Shown piece after piece: positions 63,492 through 64,000 of a stretch of DNA of 64,000 nt. This DNA is from Prevotella sp. E13-17 (GTDB taxonomy: Bacteria > Bacteroidota > Bacteroidia > Bacteroidales > Bacteroidaceae): assembly GCF_022024035.1 (NCBI RefSeq), contig NZ_CP091787.1:806001-870000 (forward strand). Reading direction: 5' to 3'. Position 1 is the first letter of the stretch. Each line of letters begins with the position of its first letter. Both the position numbers and the translations under genes were made by a program. The notes under the pieces were generated by a model. The model saw only the letters and a list, made by a program, of their open reading frames with translations, made no database searches and was not told the origin of the DNA.

Positions 63492-64000
<509 letters not shown>

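Overview
The window looks like a chromosome segment of a Bacteroidales species, most likely Prevotella or a close relative. Three things support this. Promoters follow the Bacteroidetes pattern (TTTG, 19-21 bp, TAnnTTTG) and leaders lack clear Shine-Dalgarno sites. The gene content is typical: TonB receptor, GH97, GH76, PL11, a BspA-like leucine-rich protein, DUF1573, DUF5686, DUF4876, DUF6850 and an M6 protease. Short KP...LL...S peptides also follow surface proteins in Prevotella. The genus is an inference. No tRNA, rRNA, CRISPR array, IS transposase or prophage was seen.

Layout. 1-8.3 kb: surface-polysaccharide genes (octopine-dehydrogenase family fragment, flippase, acyltransferase, CDP-glycerol-type transferase, glycosyltransferase, deacetylase, FkbH-like HAD protein). 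The two transcription directions start from one symmetrical divergent promoter near 4.82 kb. 8.3-13.7 kb (-): era, then der, a lipoprotein, yicC, a DUF559 endonuclease, gmk and nadD. This block carries a GC-rich palindromic repeat that is translated in frame at three N-termini. 13.9-15.3 kb: a TSCPD protein, a 22-bp-period palindrome array, a probable small RNA and an orphan PD-(D/E)xK nuclease. 15.5-28.3 kb (-): a six-gene operon (alpha-2-macroglobulin, DUF1573, meaB, ispH, PEP/pyruvate-binding protein, PIG-L deacetylase). 28.5-35.1 kb (+): clpB, DUF5686 and inositol-phosphate synthase. 35.2-38.4 kb (-): fumarase and M6 protease. 38.5-45.2 kb (-): HMA protein, TonB receptor, DUF4876, DUF6850 and FMN-binding protein, probably one envelope metal or redox unit. 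45.3-51.6 kb (-): GH97, PL11 and a TlpA-like thioredoxin. 51.8-61.5 kb (+): aminopeptidase-family hydrolase, second palindrome array, GH76, then an operon of two secreted lipase-like hydrolases, a BspA-like protein and a 49-residue peptide. 62-64 kb (+): hflX and the start of gdhA.

Most notable structure outside genes: two intergenic arrays (14.22-14.51 and 52.79-53.01 kb) of short inverted repeats spaced exactly 22 bp centre to centre. Arm sequences change between units while symmetry is largely kept. Second: a DUF559 gene bounded by inverted copies of a GC-rich repeat, sitting between yicC and gmk. Other copies of that repeat extend the Gmk and NadD reading frames. Third: a roughly 100-nt small RNA candidate with a consensus promoter and terminator, convergent with the orphan nuclease.

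All family assignments are from reading the translated sequence; no database search was run.
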